Assembly (NCBI GenBank): GCA_012103325.1 | Contig: WLWY01000001.1 | Coordinates: 1,279,653 to 1,343,652, forward strand | Direction: 5' to 3' | DNA length: 64,000 nucleotides | Source: Alphaproteobacteria bacterium | Lineage (GTDB): Bacteria > Pseudomonadota > Alphaproteobacteria > UBA8366 > GCA-2717185 | Shown: piece after piece, positions 1 to 8,831 of the stretch | How the letters are laid out: the number at the start of each line of letters is the position of its first letter | Numbering within the stretch: the stretch's first letter is position 1 | Notes under the pieces: generated by a model | Told to the model about the DNA's origin: nothing | What the model saw: the letters and a program-made list of their open reading frames with translations, nothing else | The model's database searches: none | Program-made: the position numbers and the translations under genes

Positions 1-1
1 G

Positions 2-1723
2 CTTGGCGATGCCACCATCCACGGCCTCGCGGGACGGGCCGACGCCGCCGATATCGTCTTCGACGACACGATGGCGCACCTCCGCACTCTCCATCGCGAC
101 GGCATCGCCATCGTTGGCCTGTGCGCCGCCGGGATCCTCATCCGCGCCTTGGCGCCGCTGCTCGACGACAAACAAACGGACGCACCTGTCATCGCGCTGG
201 CGGAGGATGGCAGCGTCGCGGTGCCGCTGATTGGTGGTCATCACGGCGCCAACGAACTGGCCCGGCAACTGGCAGCCGCGTGCGGCGGCGTTGCAGCGGT
301 CACGACGGCCGGCGACCTCCGGTTCGGGTTTTCGCTCGACGATCCCCCGCCGGAATGGCGCATCGCCAATCCCGAAGGCGTCAAACCGGTTACCGCGGCG
401 CTGCTATCGGGTGAAGGCGCACGGCTGGACGTGGAAGCGGGCGTGGCGGCGTGGCTCGACGACGCACCCTGGCGCGCCGATGCCACGGCGCGCGTTCTCG
501 TCACCGACCGAAATCCAGACCTGGAGCCGCAAACGCTCGTCCTTCATCCCCCCGTCATCGCTATCGGCGTTGGGTGCGAACGGGACACAGCGCCCAGCGA
601 ACTTATTGCCCTCGTCACGCAGACTCTGCAGGAAGCGGGCATCGCACCGGGTGCCATCGCAGCGATTGGATCATTGGAACTAAAGATGGACGAACCCGCG
701 GTGCACCGCGTCGCCGCCGCGCTGAACGCTCCAGCAAGATTTTTCACCGCCGCCGCGCTCGAGGCCGAAGCGCCTCGTCTACTGACGCCCTCCAACCTCG
801 TCTTCCGCGAGACCGGATGCCATGGCGTCGCCGAGGGTGCAGCGCTGGCACTGGCCGGCCCCGAGGCGGAATTGATCGTTCCGAAACGCAAATCGCGGCG
901 TGCGACCTGCGCCATCGCCCGCGCGCGGGGCGATATTGATCCGACCCGCAAGGGAATGGCGCGGGGCGTTCTCTCTGTTGTTGGTATCGGTCCGGGCGAC
1001 CCGGTATGGCGCTCGCCGGATGCCACCGCAGCGATCCAATCCGCCGAATTTATCGTCGGTTACGACCGCTATCTCGATCTCATAGACGGCGTTGCGCGAC
1101 GGGCGGAGCGGCGCGGTTACGGCTTGGGTCAGGAAGCAGCACGGGTGCGCGATGCGTTGACGCTGGCCGGCGAAGGCCATCGCGTGGCGCTGGTCTGCTC
1201 CGGCGACGCCGGCATCTATGCGCTGGCAAGCCTCGTGTTCGAGATGGTCGAATCGAATGCCGATCCACTTTGGCGCCGCGCCGAAATCACTGTGGCGCCC
1301 GGGATTACCGCGATGCAGGCCGCGGCCGCGCGCGCCGGCGCACCGATCGGCCACGATTTCTGCGCGATCTCGTTGTCCGACCTGCTGACGTCGCGTGATG
1401 TCATCATCCGCCGGCTCAACGCCTCGGCCGCTGGCGATTTCGTTACAGCCTTATACAATCCACAGAGCGAACGCCGCCGCGATTTGCTAGTGCACGCGCA
1501 GAAAATCTTTCTGGAGTCCCGGCCACCATCGACGCCTGTCGTTATCGCCCGTAATCTTGGCCGCGATGACGAGACGACCCTAATCGTGCCCCTCTCGGAC
1601 ATGGATGTGGATGCGGTGGACATGCTGACCATCGTCATCATCGGCAACAGTCAGACCCGTATGCTGCAACTCAGCGACGGGGTCCGGGCCTATACACCGC
1701 GCGGTTACGGGGTCGAGCCATGA
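2..1723 (+). CDS. cobJ: CbiG-CobJ fusion: cobalamin biosynthesis protein / precorrin-3B C17-methyltransferase (5' partial)
   Basis: This is a bifunctional corrin-ring enzyme of cobalamin synthesis. The frame is open from the first bases of the window (reading [12 protein letters not shown] before the ATG at 71), and those residues still fit CbiG, so the true start lies upstream and the gene is 5'-truncated here. The first part, to about residue 295 counted from that ATG, is CbiG-like (GICAAG-type [17 protein letters not shown], then [10 protein letters not shown]). The rest is a tetrapyrrole methylase of the CobJ/CbiH type, starting at VVGIGPGDP and containing [11 protein letters not shown] and the [10 protein letters not shown] segment. 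CobJ methylates C17 with SAM during ring contraction; CbiG in the anaerobic route opens the delta-lactone. The stop overlaps the cobM start (ATGA), so the two are translationally coupled. The fold assignment is firm; which oxygen regime the fusion serves is not decided by sequence. Confidence 0.93.
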   Translation, partial: LGDATIHGLAGRADAADIVFDDTMAHLRTLHRDGIAIVGLCAAGILIRALAPLLDDKQTDAPVIALAEDGSVAVPLIGGHHGANELARQLAAACGGVAAVTTAGDLRFGFSLDDPPPEWRIANPEGVKPVTAALLSGEGARLDVEAGVAAWLDDAPWRADATARVLVTDRNPDLEPQTLVLHPPVIAIGVGCERDTAPSELIALVTQTLQEAGIAPGAIAAIGSLELKMDEPAVHRVAAALNAPARFFTAAALEAEAPRLLTPSNLVFRETGCHGVAEGAALALAGPEAELIVPKRKSRRATCAIARARGDIDPTRKGMARGVLSVVGIGPGDPVWRSPDATAAIQSAEFIVGYDRYLDLIDGVARRAERRGYGLGQEAARVRDALTLAGEGHRVALVCSGDAGIYALASLVFEMVESNADPLWRRAEITVAPGITAMQAAAARAGAPIGHDFCAISLSDLLTSRDVIIRRLNASAAGDFVTALYNPQSERRRDLLVHAQKIFLESRPPSTPVVIARNLGRDDETTLIVPLSDMDVDAVDMLTIVIIGNSQTRMLQLSDGVRAYTPRGYGVEP

Positions 1724-2478
1724 CGGTCCATTTCATTGGCGCGGGACCGGGCGCGGCGGATCTGATCACCGTGCGGGGCCAGGCGCTGATCCGAAAAGCG
1801 CCCGTCGTGTTGTATGCCGGTTCATTGGTGCCACCGGAAATCGTCGCCGAAGCGCCGGCGGGTGCCCGCGTCATTGACACAGCGCCAATGACCCTGGACG
1901 AGATCATCTCGGAAATCGAGCAGGCCAATGCCGCCGGACATGACGTAGCGCGGGTTCATTCCGGCGACCCCGCGCTTTATGGCGCCATTGCCGAGCAGAT
2001 GCGGCGGCTCGATGCGCTCGATATTTCCTACGACGTGACGCCTGGTGTGCCAAGCTATGCGGCTGCCGCGGCGGCACTGAAAACAGAATTGACCCTCCCC
2101 GGCATCGCGCAAACCGTCATTCTGACCCGAACGGCAACGCGCGCTTCCGCCATGCCCGACGGCGAAGAGCTGGCGAGGCTGGGAGAGAGTGGCGCAACGC
2201 TCGCGATCCATCTCTCGGTCAACAATCTGGCGCGGGTCATCCGGGACCTAACGCCGCATTACGGCGCGGACTGCCCTGTCGCCGTCGCGTACCGCGTATC
2301 CTGGCCGGATGAGATGATCCTGCGCGGCACGCTCACCGATATCCGCGAGCAGGTAAAACGGGCTCAAATCACACGCACCGCACTCATCCTGGTCGGCCCC
2401 GCGCTGGGACACAGCACCTTTGCGGACAGCCGCCTTTACGCGAGCGACCACCACCACGTTCTCCGGCCGAAGAGTTAG
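1720..2478 (+). CDS. cobM: Precorrin-4 C11-methyltransferase
   Basis: This SAM-dependent tetrapyrrole methylase of 252 residues adds the C11 methyl group to precorrin-4. The N-terminus [20 protein letters not shown] is the classic first SAM-binding loop of CobM/CbiF. It is followed by [19 protein letters not shown] and [15 protein letters not shown], all typical of the family, and the length is normal. The start codon overlaps the stop of the upstream cbiG-cobJ gene by four bases. The 3' end meets the convergent ankyrin gene with a four-base overlap (2475-2478), so there is no room for a terminator between the two arms of the cob locus. Confidence 0.94.
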   Translation: MTVHFIGAGPGAADLITVRGQALIRKAPVVLYAGSLVPPEIVAEAPAGARVIDTAPMTLDEIISEIEQANAAGHDVARVHSGDPALYGAIAEQMRRLDALDISYDVTPGVPSYAAAAAALKTELTLPGIAQTVILTRTATRASAMPDGEELARLGESGATLAIHLSVNNLARVIRDLTPHYGADCPVAVAYRVSWPDEMILRGTLTDIREQVKRAQITRTALILVGPALGHSTFADSRLYASDHHHVLRPKS

Positions 2479-3032
2479 CGGCCCTTTTCAGCCCGCTCCA
2501 GAAGGCGGATGACGTCCGGATCCCGGCTGTCTCGTGCCCAATCCAGCGCGCTCCGCCCGGTATAGTCGAGAACCGTCGGATCGGCACTATTGTCGAGCAG
2601 GATTTGAACGATGTCGTAATAGCCAGCCGCCGACGACATCATCAACGACGTCTGTCCTTGGCCGTTCTGCAAGTTCACATTCGCCTCGGCTTCGATCAAA
2701 CGTTCGACGATTTCCAGTTCGCCCTGACTTGCCGCCCAGACCAACGCCGAGCTCCCACCCTTGTCCTGGCGATCGACAATCGCCCCTCCGGCCAGGGTCA
2801 ATTCGACGATATCCATGGAACCGACAAACGCGCCGAATATAAGTGACGTTCGCCCTTCGTCGTCGGCGACGTCGGCCCGCACGCCGCGCTTGAGCCAGTA
2901 TTCGACAACATCGGCGTTACCGATGGCGGCCGCATCGATCATCGGGTGAGTCTGTGTCAGATCGGTTTGCGCAAGTGCCGCACCTGGCAGCAAAAGCGCT
3001 AAAATCGCTGCAATAAACCGGAGTGGGCGCAT
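2475..3032 (-). CDS. Periplasmic ankyrin-repeat protein
   Basis: This is a small secreted ankyrin-repeat protein of about 185 residues. I chose the ATG at 3032 rather than the ORF-track start because it follows GGGAGATA and opens a clean signal peptide ([22 protein letters not shown]). About four ankyrin repeats follow, for example [20 protein letters not shown] and [20 protein letters not shown]. The start overlaps the cobK stop by one base (TAATG), so it is probably co-translated with the cobalamin genes. Ankyrin repeats mediate protein contacts; the partner is unknown and a link to cobalamin rests only on position. Confidence 0.85.
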   Translation of the reverse strand: MRPLRFIAAILALLLPGAALAQTDLTQTHPMIDAAAIGNADVVEYWLKRGVRADVADDEGRTSLIFGAFVGSMDIVELTLAGGAIVDRQDKGGSSALVWAASQGELEIVERLIEAEANVNLQNGQGQTSLMMSSAAGYYDIVQILLDNSADPTVLDYTGRSALDWARDSRDPDVIRLLERAEKGR

Positions 3033-3811
3033 TATCTCCCTTCCTTCCCGGCCAATCTGTCGGTAATCCATTGCAACGCTCCTTCCAGCGACTCGACGCA
3101 TTCGCCTGCCTCACGCGCCGGCGGCGCAATCATGACAACAGGCAAATTCAGCGTCCTGGCTGCATGTAACTTCGCGACCGTCGCCGCGCCACCACTATTT
3201 CGGCTCACCACCACATCGATCCGCTCGCGGCGCAGCAAATCAATTTCCGCCGCCCTATCGAACGGACCGCGTCCGAGCACGATCGAATAATCGGCCAACG
3301 GCAAGGGACCGTTCGGCGGATCAATCATGCGAACCACCAAATGCACGCCGCGAAGCCCGGAAAATGCGCTCAAGTGCGCCGAACCAAGGCTCAGAAACGC
3401 CCGTCTGGCGATATCTGGCAAAAGAGCCGCCGCGGTGTCAAGACCGGATACGCAGCGCCACCTATCGCCGGATTCTGCCCACCAGGGCGCCCGCGCGAAG
3501 ATCAGCCGCGGGACATCTTCGGCATCACATGCCTGCCGCGCATTCGCCGAAATTTGACGCGCGAAGGGATGCGTCGCATCAACGACAAGGCCGACCCGCT
3601 CCGCACGCAACCAACCCACCAGCCCCGCGACACCGCCGAATCCGCCCGTCCGCACGGCACCCGCAAGCGCACCCGGTGCCCGCGTCCGTCCCGCGAGCGA
3701 CGACGTTACGGCAAGCGCCGAACCGAACCGTTCTCGAGCAGCCGACGCGAGCCGCGCAGCCTCTGCCGTCCCGCCTAAAATCAGCAGGTGCGGAGAGTCA
3801 GGGACCGACAT
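3032..3811 (-). CDS. cobK: Precorrin-6A reductase (CobK/CbiJ family)
   Basis: This NAD(P)H-dependent reductase of about 259 residues reduces the macrocycle of precorrin-6A. The ORF track extends 64 residues further upstream into cbiD, but the family N-terminus is LLILGGTAEAARLA, so the ATG at 3811 (MSVPDSPHLLIL) is the likely start. It overlaps the 3' end of cbiD by 14 bases. Family hallmarks are VVDATHPFARQISANA and the later VVSRNSGGAATVAKL. It sits second in a cbiD-cobK-ankyrin operon on the minus strand, facing cbiG-cobJ/cobM. Confidence 0.92.
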   Translation of the reverse strand: MSVPDSPHLLILGGTAEAARLASAARERFGSALAVTSSLAGRTRAPGALAGAVRTGGFGGVAGLVGWLRAERVGLVVDATHPFARQISANARQACDAEDVPRLIFARAPWWAESGDRWRCVSGLDTAAALLPDIARRAFLSLGSAHLSAFSGLRGVHLVVRMIDPPNGPLPLADYSIVLGRGPFDRAAEIDLLRRERIDVVVSRNSGGAATVAKLHAARTLNLPVVMIAPPAREAGECVESLEGALQWITDRLAGKEGR

Positions 3812-4886
3812 ACCCAACCGAGCGACCTTTTCGGTCCACGACCAATACATCCAACGCAACGTCACCCGACAAACGCGCCATGGCCGAAGCGCGTGCCGCT
3901 GTCGCAATTGCGTCGCCAAGCGGCAGACCAGCGGCGATTTCCAGCACCTCGGACGCCGTGTTCGCTGTTCGCACGGCATCGGCAAGCGATTGCGTACCAC
4001 CAAGGCCGCTTGCCATCCTCGCCAGTTTCGTAAAATCCACTTGGCTGCGCGAGGAATGCAGATCGAGATGTCCTTGCGCCAGTTTCGTCAGCTTGGCGAA
4101 ACCGCCGGCAATCGTCAGCCGCGGTATCGGATGGCCGTCGAGATATTTCAGCATGCCACCAACGAAATCACCCATGTCGATAATCGCCGCATCGTCCAGA
4201 CCGTGGACGCGGCGCACCGCCGCCTCCGACGTCTTGCCCGTCGCACCGGCAATGTGCCCAACACCGGTCGCTCGCGCGACGTCGATGCCCTGCCGAATCG
4301 AATGAATCCAGGCGCTGCATGAATAGGGAATAACAATGCCTGTTGTGCCCAGGATCGATAAGCCGCCAACGATACCGAGCCGCGGATTCCAGGTTCGCGC
4401 CGCAATACGTTCCCCGTCCGGGATCGACAGGATCACTGCGACATCAGGTACGGCATCATTGGCTACCGCGACTTCGCTCAGCATCTCGCGGATCAAGGCA
4501 CGCGGCCCCGGATTAATCGCCGCCTCACCGGGTGGAATTGGCAGGCCCGGTTTGGTCACTGTGCCGACACCCGTGCCCGCGTGGAATGTAATGCCGGCAC
4601 CCACCGGACCTGGGCAAATGCGCGCTTCAATCAACGCGCCATGCGTGACGTCCGGATCGTCGCCCGCGTCCTTGATAATGCTGGCCGTCGCGGCGCCGTC
4701 TTCCAATATCTTCTTCGCCAGCGAGAAAGTCGGCGTTTCTCCCTTTGGCAGCCGTATCGTCACGGGATCGGGGAACGTTCCGGTCAGCAGCGCCTGATAG
4801 GCCGCGCGCGCGGCCGCGGCGGCGCATGCACCAGTGGACCAGCCGCGCCGCAACACACCTTGGGGTTTACGGTTCATCGACAGCAT
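3798..4886 (-). CDS. cbiD: Cobalt-precorrin-5B C1-methyltransferase (CbiD)
   Basis: This is a 362-residue CbiD-family enzyme of corrin-ring synthesis; CbiD methylates C1 in the anaerobic pathway. Visible hallmarks are RRGWSTGACAAAAARAAY near the N-terminus, TKPGLPIPPGEAAINPGPR, the central GTTGIVIPYSCSAWIHSI, and the C-terminal half with GDFVGGMLKYL. A second in-frame ATG (MNRKPQG, 4877) is also possible. It leads the minus-strand cob arm and is divergent from the aminopeptidase gene across only about 63 bases. No CobF-type C1 methylase is seen in the window, which is consistent with CbiD doing this step here. Confidence 0.93.
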   Translation of the reverse strand: MLSMNRKPQGVLRRGWSTGACAAAAARAAYQALLTGTFPDPVTIRLPKGETPTFSLAKKILEDGAATASIIKDAGDDPDVTHGALIEARICPGPVGAGITFHAGTGVGTVTKPGLPIPPGEAAINPGPRALIREMLSEVAVANDAVPDVAVILSIPDGERIAARTWNPRLGIVGGLSILGTTGIVIPYSCSAWIHSIRQGIDVARATGVGHIAGATGKTSEAAVRRVHGLDDAAIIDMGDFVGGMLKYLDGHPIPRLTIAGGFAKLTKLAQGHLDLHSSRSQVDFTKLARMASGLGGTQSLADAVRTANTASEVLEIAAGLPLGDAIATAARASAMARLSGDVALDVLVVDRKGRSVGYVGP

Positions 4887-4949
4887 TTTATCAAAGCTGC
4901 GAATTTGTGATACTCAGTAATCGAATTGCACCTCGCCAAGGAGATTCCC

Positions 4950-6335
4950 GTGACCGACTGCTTCGCCGCCCGGGCCAACGCCCGTACTATACCGATGACT
5001 CCGCTTACCGCCGACGGCCTCGATGCGTGGTTGAAGCGCCAAACCGATGCGACTGCAAACTGGGTGCGCGGCGCCGGGTTCAATGCTAGCCCCGGCGCGA
5101 CATTGCTGCTTCCCGGCAACGGCAAGAATACAGCCATCACAGGCGCGCTTGTCGGCGTTACGGGCGACAACGATATCTGGTCATGGGCGGCGGCCAGCGA
5201 CAAACTTCCCAAGGGCCGCTACAAACTTGCGCGCGAACCGAAAGCCGCAACGGCAAACCGTCTGGCCCTGGGCTGGGGCTTGGCGGCATACAAGTTCACG
5301 CGATACAAGGGCAAACCCGATGCCCGCCCGGAATTGGTCTGGCCGCGCAATGCGGACAAATCCTCGATTGAAGGCGCGGTCGACGCAACCTTCCTGACCC
5401 GCGATCTGATCAACACGCCGGCAGCCGACATGGGCCCGGAAGAACTGGCCGATGCCGCCAAGAAACTCGCCCGCCGATTCAAGGGCAGCTGCAGCGTCAT
5501 CGTCGGCGACGACCTGCTGAAGAAAAACTTCCCGGCTATCCATGCCGTCGGGCGTGCATCCAGCCGGGCGCCACGTCTCATCGACCTGAAGTGGGGCCGC
5601 ACCGGCGACCCGAAAGTCACGCTGGTCGGCAAAGGAGTCTGCTTCGATACGGGGGGTCTCGACCTCAAAGGCGCTGCCGGCATGTTGATGATGAAGAAAG
5701 ATATGGGCGGTAGCGCGCACGTGTTGGGATTGGCGCACATGATCATGGCGGCGAAACTGAAGGTCCGCCTGCGGGTACTGATCCCCGCTGTGGAGAACAG
5801 TGTGTCCGGAAATGCCTACCGGCCGATGGACGTCATCCCCACGCGCAAAGGACTGATGGTGGAAATCGGCAACACCGACGCCGAGGGCCGTGTCGTGCTG
5901 TCCGACGCACTTGCCCTCGCGGCATCCGAAAAGCCCGCCGTGATCCTGGATTTCGCGACTCTGACCGGTGCGGCACGCATTGCGCTCGGTCCTAGCCTCC
6001 CGGCAATGTTTACGAACGACGACTCGCTTGCCAATGCTTTCATGAAATGCGGCGCGGCGGCAGACGACCCAGTGTGGCGCATGCCGCTGTGGCAGCCGTA
6101 CCGCAAATATATCGAACCCAACATTGCCGATCTGAGCAACACCGGGAAAATCCCCCAAGGCGGGTCGATCACCGCCGCGCTGTTCCTGGAATCCTTTGTT
6201 GAGGACACGATTCCCTGGGCGCATTTCGACATCATGGCCTGGAATTCATCGTCGACGCCCGGCAAGCCGGAAGGCGGCGAAGCCATGGCGATGCGGGCCG
6301 CCTTCGACGTCATCGCGAAGAACTACGCAAAATAA
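4950..6335 (+). CDS. Leucyl aminopeptidase family protein (M17)
   Basis: This cytoplasmic, two-metal M17 aminopeptidase of about 461 residues removes N-terminal residues from peptides. I chose GTG at 4950 because AAGGAG lies six bases upstream; the ORF-track TTG at 4926 has no such site. The M17 signature NTDAEGRVVLSDALALA is present, along with the metal/active-site region GKGVCFDTGGLDLK and KKDMGGSAHVLG. The N-terminal domain is short and divergent, as in the PepA-like subgroup often called PepB-like in alphaproteobacteria. It is transcribed alone, divergent from cbiD and convergent with the HAD gene. Confidence 0.92.
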   Translation: MTDCFAARANARTIPMTPLTADGLDAWLKRQTDATANWVRGAGFNASPGATLLLPGNGKNTAITGALVGVTGDNDIWSWAAASDKLPKGRYKLAREPKAATANRLALGWGLAAYKFTRYKGKPDARPELVWPRNADKSSIEGAVDATFLTRDLINTPAADMGPEELADAAKKLARRFKGSCSVIVGDDLLKKNFPAIHAVGRASSRAPRLIDLKWGRTGDPKVTLVGKGVCFDTGGLDLKGAAGMLMMKKDMGGSAHVLGLAHMIMAAKLKVRLRVLIPAVENSVSGNAYRPMDVIPTRKGLMVEIGNTDAEGRVVLSDALALAASEKPAVILDFATLTGAARIALGPSLPAMFTNDDSLANAFMKCGAAADDPVWRMPLWQPYRKYIEPNIADLSNTGKIPQGGSITAALFLESFVEDTIPWAHFDIMAWNSSSTPGKPEGGEAMAMRAAFDVIAKNYAK

Positions 6336-6367
6336 AACGAGCAGAATAGGTCAGGCGCCAAAAAGCG

Positions 6368-7015
6368 CTACAAATAACCCGGCAGCGCCGTCATGTCGTC
6401 GAAGATGCTTGCAGCACCGGCATCGCGCAGCTTTTCCGCATGACCGTCCTGGATATGGCTGGCGCCAATGAAACCAAGAACGGTCATGCCCGCGGCAACC
6501 GCCGCTTGAACGCCGGGAAGGCTATCCTCAATCACGACGCAGTCGGCAACCGGGGACGCCATCTCGTCCGCCACATGCAAAAACAGATCTGGCGCCGGTT
6601 TGCCCCGTGAAACCATGGCGGCGCTGAAAATCGCTTCGTCTTTGAAATGCCGATATAGTCCGGTGGACTTCAGCGAGCGGCGAATGCGCGTCGGCGACGA
6701 GGACGAGGCAACGCAGCGATGCGGCGCATGCTGTGCCAGCACACCGTCGATACCCTCGACCGCTTGCAATTCACTGTCGAAAATCGTGTTGGCGCTTTCC
6801 CGGCAGCGCATCGCGAAATCATCCGGCAGCGCCCGTCCCAGCTCCGCTTCGACGATGCCAACCATCGTCGGCATGCTGAGACCGGTGAACCGGGCGATAG
6901 CCGTCTCCGTATCGATCGGATAACCACAGGCGGTGAACTGTTCGGCGGAGATGCGGGCGAAAATGATTTCACTGTCCACCAGCACGCCGTCGCAATCGAA
7001 AATGACCAGTGTCAT
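6368..7015 (-). CDS. HAD-family hydrolase (beta-phosphoglucomutase / phosphatase type)
   Basis: This is a 215-residue haloacid dehalogenase superfamily protein. The four motifs are visible: FDCDGVLVDSE (Asp nucleophile and acid/base), SSSSPTR (motif II), GKPAPDLF (Lys) and IEDSLPGVQAA (metal Asp pair). The helical cap between motif I and II places it with subclass I phosphatases and beta-phosphoglucomutases; the substrate cannot be read from sequence. The ORF track begins far upstream in another gene, but the ATG at 7015 overlaps the EamA stop as ATGA. It is the last gene of the VOC-NUDIX-EamA-HAD operon. Confidence 0.9.
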   Translation of the reverse strand: MTLVIFDCDGVLVDSEIIFARISAEQFTACGYPIDTETAIARFTGLSMPTMVGIVEAELGRALPDDFAMRCRESANTIFDSELQAVEGIDGVLAQHAPHRCVASSSSPTRIRRSLKSTGLYRHFKDEAIFSAAMVSRGKPAPDLFLHVADEMASPVADCVVIEDSLPGVQAAVAAGMTVLGFIGASHIQDGHAEKLRDAGAASIFDDMTALPGYL

Positions 7016-7887
7016 GTCGCACTCTCTCGTCTGAACATGTCGCGGGCGGCGAGCAAGGCACCGCCAACGATCAAAGCACATGCCGCAGCGACAACGCCGG
7101 TCGCGGCCCCCTGCCCGAACGCAATCAACAGCAATGTCGAGATCAGCGGCGCGGCGTAGGAAAACACCCCCAACGCCCGGATATCGCCGCGCTTCATGCC
7201 GATATCCCAGGCGAAAAACGCGGCCCCGACCGGTCCGAGCCCAAGACCCAAAACGGCAAGCCACTGGCCTGCATCCTGCGGCCACACGGTCGTCTCGAAG
7301 GCGAGATGCGCGAGCAGGCCGAGCAGCGCCGATGCGCCGCAGAACCAACCGACCGTATCCGTCGGCACCGCGCCGAACCGGCGGCTCAGTACCGAATAGG
7401 TCGACCAGGTCAGGGCGCATGCGCCCGCCGCCATGTAACCGAGCGTATAATCCGCCTGGAAGGTGACGCGTCCGCCATCCGTTACCAGTAGGACGCTTCC
7501 CGCCAACCCGGCGAGGGCGCCCGCCACATGCCACCAGCGCAGTCGCTCCCCCGGCAGCAGCGCGGAGAACAGCACAATCAGCAGCGGCCACATATAGGCG
7601 ATGAGACTTGCATCGACGGCGGGCGCATTTCTGAGCGCCATGAAATAGAAGAAGTGGTAGCCGAATAGTCCCCCCACACCGAGAAGCCACACGGGCAAGG
7701 GATGACGCAGATGCGCACGGAAATCTTCGCCCCGCACGAGCCATTTGGTGCAGGCCATCGCGAAGGCGATGCTGAACGCCATCGCAACGAGCTGAAACGG
7801 CGGGATCGACCCGGACCATGTTGTGAAGAGCGCCAGCGCACCCCACATCAACACCGCCGTCGATCCGATAAGCGTCGCGCGGTTCAC
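7012..7887 (-). CDS. EamA/RhaT-type drug-metabolite transporter
   Basis: This inner-membrane permease has about 291 residues and the ten-helix layout of two EamA repeats. The first repeat begins LIGSTAVLMWGALALFT and contains the conserved ALRNAPAVDASLIAYMWPLL; the second contains a similar MKRGDIRALGVFSYAAPLIS segment. I placed the start at GTG 7887, which overlaps the NUDIX stop (GGTGA); upstream sequence in this frame is the NUDIX gene out of frame. Family members export amino acids or metabolites. The substrate is unknown. Confidence 0.88.
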   Translation of the reverse strand: MNRATLIGSTAVLMWGALALFTTWSGSIPPFQLVAMAFSIAFAMACTKWLVRGEDFRAHLRHPLPVWLLGVGGLFGYHFFYFMALRNAPAVDASLIAYMWPLLIVLFSALLPGERLRWWHVAGALAGLAGSVLLVTDGGRVTFQADYTLGYMAAGACALTWSTYSVLSRRFGAVPTDTVGWFCGASALLGLLAHLAFETTVWPQDAGQWLAVLGLGLGPVGAAFFAWDIGMKRGDIRALGVFSYAAPLISTLLLIAFGQGAATGVVAAACALIVGGALLAARDMFRRESAT

Positions 7888-8309
7888 CGCGCCGCCGCCG
7901 ACATTTCGATGACCCGCAGGGTTTCTTTCCAGAGCTTCAGCGGACCGAGATCGTTGGGATGGATCCAGCGCACGCCGGCTGCGTCCGATCCGGCGACAGC
8001 TTCTCCCGAGCGCCACTCGGCGGCGAAATCGACCAGCGTGTACTGCATACGGACCCGGCCGTCCTCGTCGCGCGTAATCGTGTCGACCACGTCGATCAGA
8101 TGCGTCACCGTGATTTCGACCCCTGTTTCCTCGCGCACCTCGCGTGCCGCCGTCTCGCGTACTGTCTCTCCGAGCTCCTGCATACCACCCGGCAGACTCC
8201 AGCTTCCCGCCCGGGGTGGTTTGCCACGCTGAATCAGCAATAGTTCCGGGCCGCGCCACACAACGACGCCCACGCCGACCATCGGCCGGTCCGGGTATTC
8301 ACGGGACAT
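7884..8309 (-). CDS. NUDIX hydrolase (ADP-ribose pyrophosphatase-like)
   Basis: This 141-residue NUDIX protein hydrolyses a nucleoside diphosphate linked to another group. The Nudix box is complete: GGMQELGETVRETAAREVRE followed by ETGVEI. The N-terminus VGVGVVVWRGPELLLIQRGKPP and a WSLPGG segment resemble the small ADP-ribose/NADH-type NUDIX group, but this does not fix the substrate. It lies eight bases downstream of the VOC gene and overlaps the EamA gene by four bases, so it is inside a tight minus-strand operon. Confidence 0.9.
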   Translation of the reverse strand: MSREYPDRPMVGVGVVVWRGPELLLIQRGKPPRAGSWSLPGGMQELGETVRETAAREVREETGVEITVTHLIDVVDTITRDEDGRVRMQYTLVDFAAEWRSGEAVAGSDAAGVRWIHPNDLGPLKLWKETLRVIEMSAAAR

Positions 8310-8317
8310 CGCGGTTC

Positions 8318-8698
8318 CTAGCGTTTTGGTACGCCGTACAGATAACGGGTGTTGACTTCGGTTTCATTGCCGTCCGGGTCCATCATGAACAGCGCCCGGC
8401 GTTCGCCACGTTCGCCGTACGGCCCCCGGGTGAAGTGCCGGCTGCCCTCGAACTTCGCGAGGATCTCGTCGAAGGCTTCTTCGGTGCATGTCATCGCAAA
8501 ATGCATCGGTCCGCCACCTTGGTGCAACCCGGTGTGGTTTTCGATTTGCAGCACGAGATGACCGCGCTCCATCTGCATGTAAGTCTTCTCGTCGTCCTGC
8601 TTGTCGATCGGAATGCCAAGAATGCCATGGTAGAAGTCGATCGCCTTCTCCATGTTCTTGACCTTCAGAAAAATCTCTTCGATGCCGATAACACTCAT
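8318..8698 (-). CDS. VOC (glyoxalase/dioxygenase superfamily) protein
   Basis: This protein of about 126 residues has the paired beta-alpha-beta-beta-beta fold of the vicinal oxygen chelate superfamily. Visible features are FLKVKNMEKAIDFYHGILGI, HLVLQIENHTG, PMHFAMTC and the C-terminal MMDPDGNETEVNTRY. AAGGAG upstream lies ten bases from the second ATG (MSVIGIEE, 8698) but only one base from the first (8707), so the second is preferred. It is the first gene of the four-gene operon continuing with NUDIX, EamA and HAD. The substrate is unknown. Confidence 0.87.
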   Translation of the reverse strand: MSVIGIEEIFLKVKNMEKAIDFYHGILGIPIDKQDDEKTYMQMERGHLVLQIENHTGLHQGGGPMHFAMTCTEEAFDEILAKFEGSRHFTRGPYGERGERRALFMMDPDGNETEVNTRYLYGVPKR

Positions 8699-8831
8699 GG
8701 CTTGCATGCTCCTTATTTAAGCGACCGGGTAAGAGTATATCGGCGTAGCGACGGATGTGACCAGGGTCCCTTTTGGGGTGCGTTGCTATAAGCTGCGCTC
8801 CAGCAGAACAAGAGCAGATAAGGGAGCAAAC

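Noticed and set aside
1-70. Cobalamin riboswitch for the cob genes.
   Set aside because: The first gene is already coding at base 2, and the 63-base gap before cbiD is too short for a riboswitch; any element would be outside the window.
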